Of a DNA stretch of 64,000 nucleotides, positions 57,321 to 64,000 are shown in pieces (the stretch's first letter is position 1; every line of letters begins with the position of its first letter). Source of the DNA: Fratercula arctica. Lineage: Eukaryota > Chordata > Aves > Charadriiformes > Alcidae. The position numbers and the translations under genes were made by a program. The stretch spans positions 113,415,757 through 113,479,756 of the forward strand of contig CANTUZ010000001.1 in NCBI GenBank assembly GCA_947846985.1, read 5' to 3'. The notes below the pieces were generated by a model. It saw only the letters and a list, made by a program, of their open reading frames with translations. It made no database searches and had not been told where the DNA came from.

Positions 57321-59490
57321 GCAGGAAGCCTAGAGCCATGCCCAGAGATTTTCAAGGGCCACTCAGTGCTGCCGCTTGAGGGACATCCCTACCACAGGGC
57401 ACACCAGGGCCGGACCCTGCCTTGATACACAGTAGAACACAACTCTTTGTCTCAGTAAATACAAGGACTGTTTTCCTCAGCTTCACCAGGAGCTCTCACT
57501 TCTCTTTCCTCTGCCCCTGCAAATTAACCTTTGTGACTTTATCACAAGTGCCTGGAATTCCTTAATCCAAAGTGTTAAGCAGGTAACTAACACCACCAAG
57601 TGTACCTTACAAAAAACTCAGAAATGTGTCCACGTATACGCTGTAGGAAAATCCTGGATAGGAGTCAAAGGTGAGGTCAGCATATCCTACTGTCTTCTGA
57701 TTATGACCAGTTGTATCAAGAGTCAACCTACACTACATCACTCAGCATTTTTTCTAAAAGTAAAAATACTTGGAAAAATGCTTTGCATGTGAGCCGTTAG
57801 AAACTGGATCACCATAGAGGAAAATAGGAGCACCAGCTGATCTTCCTCTGTGGTTAAAAAATGATTTTTTTAACTTAAATTCAACCTCTACTTCTCCTTT
57901 GTAAATGACTTTTTAATGTTAAAAATATTTCCATCGTTTCAGCCATTTTTTTTCAGTCATTTTCTTTACTTGCAGGGAAAATTATCAAACTGCTAAATAT
58001 CTTACCGTATTGTGGGGAACTTTTTAAAAAATTCTTAGCAATGAATTGGTAATTTTTAAAAAGCCTACATCCCAGGCAGTAGCAATTTCTGAAGTCAAGG
58101 CCCAAGCTGATATATTTGCAGTTTCCATACATTAGAGAATTCTATTACTAAATTCTTACACAAGGGTTGATGGTTTAATGATGCATACACTGTATCACAG
58201 GCAAAGAGATACTTTCATGCTGTATTTGAACGTGGCTATCAAAACCAATTTTCAATTAAATAGGGCCTGATATACCTAATGGGGGAAAAGTAAATTTCAA
58301 GAGGTCCCACAGTAAAATCAAGATTTACTTATATATGTAAATATGTACATTTAAAAAGCCACACAAACATAAGGTAGGATATCTCTTCATACTTGTGAGA
58401 TTCTAGTCTGCCACCAGTGAGCAAGAGTTTTCTCATGGTGCAGGTCTGGAGGTTACACAGAAAGATTATCAGTATCTTCTCCATTTGCCATAGGCTCATA
58501 GACAGGCTTGAGTCCTCATAGACAATGCCAACGGAGCTTTCTCCCCATGCAGAACTGTAATTTTAGCCACCATTTTTTGGTAGTTATTCCATTTCCTGAA
58601 TCCTGTCTTTCCCCTCTTAGTCCACAAGAGTTTGTGAGTGGGGTGCCTCACTATAGCTTCAAAAACACAGAGATAGCAGAAAAAGGCCATCTCGTCTCAA
58701 ACCAAAGAAAGAGAGCAAGAGTGCACATTTCTGTCAACTCAAAAAAAGTGCCCTGAAGGATAAAGGAGTCCTTTCCTGTTCAAGATCAGAAGATAAGCCA
58801 GCACATCAGACTCTCTGGGCATTTTACTACTGTTACAGTCCAAATGAGCACTGAGCACTGGGGCACAATGTCACCTCAGAGAAGACAGTGTCCCAGATTT
58901 GCAAGATTTTTTTTTTTTCTCTCCTAACAGTTAACTTTTTTTTAGTGGATTTGATAAGATCTCAAAAGAAATAATTTTTGAACATTAATGCATAAATTAT
59001 GAAGCATTGGTCTTTCTTCCCTTATGTTTCCACTCGGGTAGCCAAGTAGATGAGAAAACAGTGATTCTAGCCCAAGGCATGCTTTATCTTCAATGTTAAA
59101 GGAGAAGCTGCTACCCGAGCATTGAGGAAAATGAAATCTGGAAAATGGAATTCTTCCTTATATGGAATTATGAATCCACGGCCAGCTCTCATAGTTTCAT
59201 CCTCCTTGCAAGCACCATTCTTGCAATGGTGCAAAGTACTGAGACGCAGCTCCTCCTAGGCAGAACATCACAAGTTTTGCTGACTGATATTTCCATCGCT
59301 TCTCCCTTTGATGCAGATGCCTCGCTGAATAACATTTTCATTTTGTCTAGAACTATGGCAACCTGGGCAGCTGCCAGAAGGCAGCTTTGGTTGACAACTC
59401 AAAAGAGTGATTCTCAGGCAAAACAATTAGTGGTAACTGCTCTTTTCCAGGGAGGCAGACTTTTTGGCAAATTGCACCACTAAGTCAGAG
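57321..59490. other. Unique non-coding stretch
   Basis: The 112-codon plus-strand frame at 59145-59483 is not recognised. A T run lies at about 58908-58918. Otherwise no features. Confidence 0.4.
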
Positions 59491-59559
59491 AATTCAGACA
59501 AGGAGAAATCCAGCCTGCTTTGCCCAAAGGAAGGAATGCAGGTTTTTATAGCGTGGAAG

Positions 59560-59960
59560 GAGGAATTCTTTTGGTCTCTCACTGTAGCTCCAAATACCAA
59601 AGCTGTCTGTGGCCAGGGTCTGCCCTGAAGGGTGCTCCGTGGGGGCATGGTAGGCACCATCCCGCCTGGGCTGTTCAGGGTGTTGCACCATCACAAGCTC
59701 TCCGCAGAAGCAGCAGCATGGAAGCTTTCCTCTGGATGCATTAGCCTTGCAGTGACAGACTTGCTGCTCCCCAGGCCCAGCGCTGCCCACCCAAGCACAC
59801 CGGCTGGCTGGGCCCGGTGACGCACCCCTCCGCGATGCTGCAGACAAATCTCCGTGGCATCCTGCTCAGGGTGCCCTGCCAAAAAGGTCGAGTTCATCCC
59901 GGTTAAGAGGCAGAGCCCAACAAAGCCCATCACAACTCCCACCCAGCAGGGGGCTCAGAG
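59560..59960. promoter_or_regulatory. GC-rich patch with moderate CpG
   Basis: The GC content is clearly above its flanks, with about ten CpG between 59775 and 59905 (for example cccggtgacgc and ctccgcgatg). Overlapping frames of 62-117 codons on both strands reflect composition. No TATA box or known protein. It may be a small CpG island or an old GC-rich repeat. Confidence 0.3.
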
Positions 59961-60149
59961 CAAGTACTGCTACAACAAGCTTTAAACCCCCTTATACTCC
60001 TACGCAGCGTCTTTCCAACAACCTCGCTTGCTCCTCTCAGCCCCTATTATTAAACAGCCTTTCTAGGCACCGGCCTCTCATTCCCCGCTGCTGCCAGGCA
60101 GCACCGGCCACACCTAGGAAAACTGCTTTACTCATTAGCAGCACAGTGG

Positions 60150-61110
60150 CAATTGCAAGGTGAAATCCTTCCAAAGAATTTGCTTAAATCATGCCTGGAG
60201 AGTGGCTGAAATTGGTTGCGAATTGCAGAGCTTAAGCCCAGGCTTTCCTTACTTCCCTGTGCTTGATTTGCAACTTGCTTTTCCTCGTTTCTTTCCCCTC
60301 CTCGCGTGTCCCCTGTATATACATTAGCAGTTTGCAGCTTTTTCCATTAAAAAGCGCTGAGACTCAGTCACCATTTGTTAAGCACTCTCCTGCTCAATAT
60401 GTAATTGGATTGTCTTGCTGAAGATACCTGTGTGTTGAACTAATTGGGTTTCTTTTATTCTGATGGTTGCCCTTCGAAATATTTCAAACCTATACTCTTT
60501 TTATCGGTATGTTTTGTCAGGCACCTATTAGATAGATGTTCTGTATCTACTCTCTCTACCAGCAGTTTACAAGTACAGCCCAAAGTTACAGGCCTGTTTA
60601 AACAAGCTGTAAGGCAAAACAATTAAGAAGATTCTGTCCCCAGGGAGTTTGCAGTCTAATTCATACACAAACAGCATTGGTTTATTTCTCGCTAAGAGTC
60701 AGAAATCTAGTGTCCCTCAATAAGACATGCACACACAGAGAAACCTTTTGCTGACAAAATGTTCATTCGAATTACCCTTTTTAAACAAGGGGGAATTTTA
60801 TTTCCCTTCCTATATTTTTAATTTAATGGTTTGCATAACTTTGCTTCCATAATACCCAGTAACAGCTAATACTATTATTTGCTTTCCGTTTGTTTTTGCT
60901 TCCTGCTGTTGAATGAACAATCAGTGTTTACAGATTAGCAGCAGTTGTAAAGTGCCCTGACTTTCTCTTCCATTTCAAAGTTATGAGTGAGAAGCACATT
61001 ATATTGGTTGCTCTGGCATTTTTGGAGTAGCTTAGGCATTCACAGTGCAAACCACTGTTATTCATACTGTTATAATTCCTCTGCAGTTAAGTCATTACTA
61101 GCAATCAGAG
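60150..61110. promoter_or_regulatory. Candidate conserved non-coding region
   Basis: A long repeat-free, AT-leaning stretch of high complexity with plausible developmental transcription-factor sites. Examples are taattgga (60402), gaacaatcag (about 60916, SOX-like) and tttaatttaatgg (about 60818, homeodomain-like). It lacks frames and mobile-element signatures. The call rests on composition only. Confidence 0.2.
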
Positions 61111-61469
61111 CAGGCTTGTAGTACAATTCCTTATTTGGGAATGTCATGTGAGATGCCCAGAGCAATATGAAAAAATAAAGGCCAGCTTGTCTGTCTGTAG
61201 AGGGATTTATAGCAGGCCCACTGGCAGAGATCTGCTGGGAAGTATTAAGAGCTCCTGCTTAGCTGATCATATAAACACCCAAGCCAGCAGGTGCATTACA
61301 TTTGTACACTATCTTTTTCCTTCAGGTGCAGTATTAAAAATCCTGTCATCACAGCATGTTTATAGAAACTTGAATTATAATGGCCTTTTCCTGCAGATGG
61401 CTGAGCTGAAGTTTTTTTTTTTTAGGTAAACGTTGAGATTCATTTAAAATCACTTAAATTTTTGTTCTG

Positions 61470-61570
61470 CTTTTTAACAAGTGGCAATATTGCTAAGAAA
61501 AATTCTACTTGAGACAGTATTTTCCTTTTAGTAAGAAAGAATCCTCTCTTACAGCAGAAATATCTGATTA
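61470..61570 (+). repeat. Diverged local duplication, copy 1
   Basis: tttaacaagtggcaatattg, then 'ctaagaaaa', 'ttttccttttagtaagaaagaatcctc' and 'cagaaatatctgatt', align in order with 62341-62440. Identity is moderate (about two thirds by eye), with small indels. Confidence 0.65.
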
Positions 61571-62340
61571 TTAGTTACTAAAGACAACATCTGGGGGTGT
61601 TTATTTCCAAACAGCTGCACTCAAAACAGACTCCTTCCCAAAATAGAGATATCTCACCCAAACGTGAAACTTTGGAAAAATAGCTTTAAACTTGACCCAA
61701 AAGCATAAATTTTATTACTTGTAAATGTCCATTTTTCTCATGTACAGAACATTTGATTAGATTAAAATGTGATCTACTTAGTAATAATCATGCCCTAGGG
61801 AAAGCCAAGACCGAAGTCAATGAATTAAATGATATCTGGTTAAGAGTACAGTAATTATTAAATTATTAGGAACAACTTGCAATTTGCTATTTTACATGAG
61901 AAAAACCCACCTACCCTGTGTTAATGCAACTGTCTGCTTGGATGGTCAAAGACTTAGAGCCAGGAAATGGATAAATTAATGTTTTATATGTAATTTTAGC
62001 TTAGCTCTCTATCTCAAGTGCTTTAATACACAGACTTCAGTTGCACAATCACATTCTTTCCTGCTTTCCATAGCAGCCCTATGTGATACATAATTATTTT
62101 CTACTGTAACGCCTGATGAGTCATTACTGTAGGAGAAACAGAGCATGTTTGTGAGCATGTGTATTTAATGGCACTATAATCAAGTCAGGAAAATTCTCTC
62201 TTCCTGTAGTCTCCTTTTATGGAATTCAGGACAACAAAACGGAACAGGGAGGAAGGGTGATCCTATAGGTACAATACTCTGCTGTAACCTGAGTTAAGGC
62301 ACTTAAGGTGAAGTTTTACAACATGGATGCTTTCTTTTAG
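61571..62340. other. Spacer between duplicated segments
   Basis: AT-rich, repeat-free sequence with no frame over 60 codons. Confidence 0.4.
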
Positions 62341-62440
62341 CTTTTCAACAAGTGGCAGTATTACTAAGAAAAGGTCAGCTTCAGAAAATAATTTTCTCTT
62401 ATTAAGTAGAGAACCTCATTTTGTAATAGAAATAGCCCTA
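62341..62440 (+). repeat. Diverged local duplication, copy 2
   Basis: ttcaacaagtggcagtatta, then 'ctaagaaaa', 'attttctcttattaagtagagaacctc' and 'tagaaatagccctac', is collinear with 61470-61570 about 870 bp upstream. It may be two copies of an unnamed old repeat or a local duplication. Confidence 0.65.
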
Positions 62441-63079
62441 CTTCATGCATATTTTTTTGCTTCAAGACACTACCACCCCTGTTGCTCTCATCCTGGCTAT
62501 TTTTTGAACCCTCTGCATTCACAGAAAATTAATCAGCAAGCAAGAAGTATAGGTTTCTATCAATTTAGAGAGCAGAACCACCTGCAATCATCAGGGTGTG
62601 AGATGAATCCCAGTGCCAGCCCAAGGGAAGTGGGGAGATGATCTTTAGGGACCAGCAGACTTCCAGACGACCAACTTTGGCACCCTGTTTTGACTCTCTA
62701 AGCCACATATCACCCCCCGTCCACATAAGGATGACAGCATTCATTACTCCATGGGGGTGTTCTGGGCCTAAACATGCCAAGGGTTACAAGGCACTCACTA
62801 CAAATAAAGAGCCTTATGTAAATGGTAGACAAATCTGTTTACTGCAGCAATAATATGTCTTATTCTACAGAGGAAGAGTTTGTACGTAAGTGTCTTGAAA
62901 TGGAAACTCATCTCTTTTTGGTAAAATAACTTACTGTGACGACTCCAGAAGAGTTAGCATTCATAACAAGGGAGAGGTTTGCACGCGTAGCACTGCTCAG
63001 GGTTTAATTTTCAGAGGTGACGAGCACCTCTGACTAAAGTATTTAGTGCAAGGGAAGTCTCTGTCAGATCCTATGCATT
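62441..63079. other. Unique non-coding stretch
   Basis: Short frames only (at most 104 codons, overlapping on both strands at 62327-62853). No motif recognised. Confidence 0.4.
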
Positions 63080-63547
63080 GTGCTGGAGACATCCTCATCT
63101 AGCACCACCTTAAGTATATCCTCCCTCCTCCCCACAAAAGTTATCCTGGCATTTAGCATTTGTGGTGCAGCAAAGCAGACACTGTCCTGCTCTGTAACCT
63201 CATATGTTGTGCTGATTGCTCTCATCCGTGATCTGCTCACCAGCTGCTCCTGGTGCAGGAGAGCCCTAGGGAGGAGGCACAGGGCTCTGCAGCATTTCTG
63301 TGGCAAGGGCTGCACCAAGGCCTGGCCTTCTTCATACCGAGTGAGATCCCCCACTCCAGTGCAGCTGGAAGTGCCTCCAGTAGTACCTGGGGCATCAGTT
63401 GCAGAGGGTAAAATAGCCGAGCTCTGCACAGACTACGGCAAACCAGACAGAAATAACTCAATACATGACAGTGTGAGTCCCAGTGTCAGTGCCAGGCTGA
63501 GTAGTAATTTTGAAGACAGTAGCAGCCCTGCACATGGTGATTACTAG
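63080..63547 (+). other. Unexplained 155-codon open frame
   Basis: An ATG-to-stop frame in a moderately GC-rich patch. The product is rich in Ser, with Cys clustered in the middle (SCSWCRR, HFCGKGC), and has no domain I know. A 121-codon frame overlaps it on the opposite strand (63064-63429). It could be an unrecognised repeat-derived frame, a real small exon or chance. No linked promoter or splice sites were identified. Confidence 0.15.
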
Positions 63548-63884
63548 CTGCCAACAGAGCCCTGTGTCTGCAAATGCTCGAATACTCTAACCTGAGGGGT
63601 TTGAAATGTATGGAGGAATTGAGTAGGAGTACAGGACTGGTGAGTGTTTATGAGTCTGAGAAGCCTCTCTGTAAGACCTGATACACCTTACCCAAGCCAT
63701 TTGCTGGTGTGAGAATAGTGTTGTGTGATCCCAGTCTGTTCCTCTCTCACAGACCTTGTATGACAAGTCAGTCCAACAGGATTTAGTGACCTGATAGGCA
63801 TGCTGGACCTTTAATCAGTTGTCTCTATATCACATCTGCTAGAAATTGTCAGACCTTATCTATATCGTCAGACATGATCTTTTC
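63548..63884. other. Unique non-coding stretch before the right-edge CR1
   Basis: No frame or repeat that I can support. Confidence 0.4.
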
Positions 63885-64000
63885 CTGGCAGAAAAGAGCC
63901 TGGAGGTGGTGGTCGACAACTGGCTGAATATGAGCCAGCAGTGTGCCCAGGTGGCCAAGGTGGCCAACAGCATCCTGGCCTCACCAACAGTGTGGTGAGT
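63885..64000 (+). mobile_element. CR1 LINE fragment, cut by the window edge
   Basis: The plus strand reads EKSLEVVVDNWLNMSQQCAQ then VAKVANSILA, the same ORF2 C-terminal stretch as in the 22.5-kb copy (opposite strand there). The open frame continues to about 63980, then a short deletion relative to the other copy (agcatcctggcc|tcaccaacagt) shifts it. The start, ggcagaaaagagcctgg, is probably the 5' truncation point. The 3' end, with any tcatagaa units, lies beyond the window. Confidence 0.9.

Noticed and set aside
1..64000. Bacterial-type systems, CRISPR arrays, prophage or toxin loci
   Set aside because: Composition, repeat content and absence of long ORFs show vertebrate nuclear DNA; no regularly spaced repeat array or prokaryotic gene is present.
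1..64000. An undescribed protein-coding system
   Set aside because: No frame carries a recognisable or convincingly exonic coding signature. I found nothing that supports a new system in this window.

Overview
The window looks like nuclear DNA of a bird (Aves). It is AT-rich and carries the trademark avian repeat load: minus-strand CR1 LINE 3' ends finishing in tandem copies of tcatagaa, a CR1 ORF2 piece running off the right edge, and two related ~1 kb LTR-type elements of a kind found in avian endogenous retroviruses. There are no bacterial-style operons, and I recognise no intact protein-coding gene, rRNA, functional tRNA, miRNA or CRISPR array. The open frames present are short and mostly chance; the longest ones (265, 187 and 178 codons, minus strand) are antisense readings of the two LTRs. 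The stretch is best read as a gene desert or the inside of very large introns. An exon of a lncRNA or a short coding exon cannot be excluded by eye.

Layout. 1-9.2 kb: unique AT-rich DNA with three small palindromic relics (1.8, 5.0 and 6.9 kb). 9.18-10.24 kb: LTR copy 1. 10.2-17.1 kb: unique DNA with GC-richer patches (10.7-11.1, 12.4-12.8 kb), an old minus-strand CR1 (11.7-12.3 kb) and an old plus-strand CR1 tail (17.0 kb). 17.6-29 kb: homopolymer and purine tracts (17.65, 20.4, 23.5, 28.0-28.3 kb) and a younger CR1 with a frameshifted ORF2 remnant (22.5-23.2 kb). 29.3-29.6 kb: a second younger CR1 tail. 31.56-32.60 kb: LTR copy 2, same orientation as copy 1. 33-38 kb: unique DNA including an AT-rich, homeodomain/POU-motif-bearing candidate conserved element (34.4-35.1 kb). 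38.0-38.9 kb: a 94-bp direct duplication. 41-53 kb: unique DNA with a CpG-bearing patch at 45.0-45.4 kb. 53.1-55.65 kb: two successive, very decayed plus-strand CR1 ORF2 copies. 57.2 kb: another CR1 tail. 59.5-62.5 kb: a GC-rich patch, a second candidate conserved region and a diverged local duplication. 63.9-64.0 kb: a truncated plus-strand CR1.

No genes act together here; the history is one of repeated retrotransposition (CR1 of at least two age classes, LTR elements), old palindromic elements, small local duplications and microsatellite growth. I found no novel biological system. The observations most worth checking are the two stacked ancient CR1 copies, the paired LTRs with different internal repeat-unit losses, the local duplications at 38 and 62 kb, and the two candidate conserved non-coding regions. 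All family assignments are by eye from remembered consensus features, without a database search.
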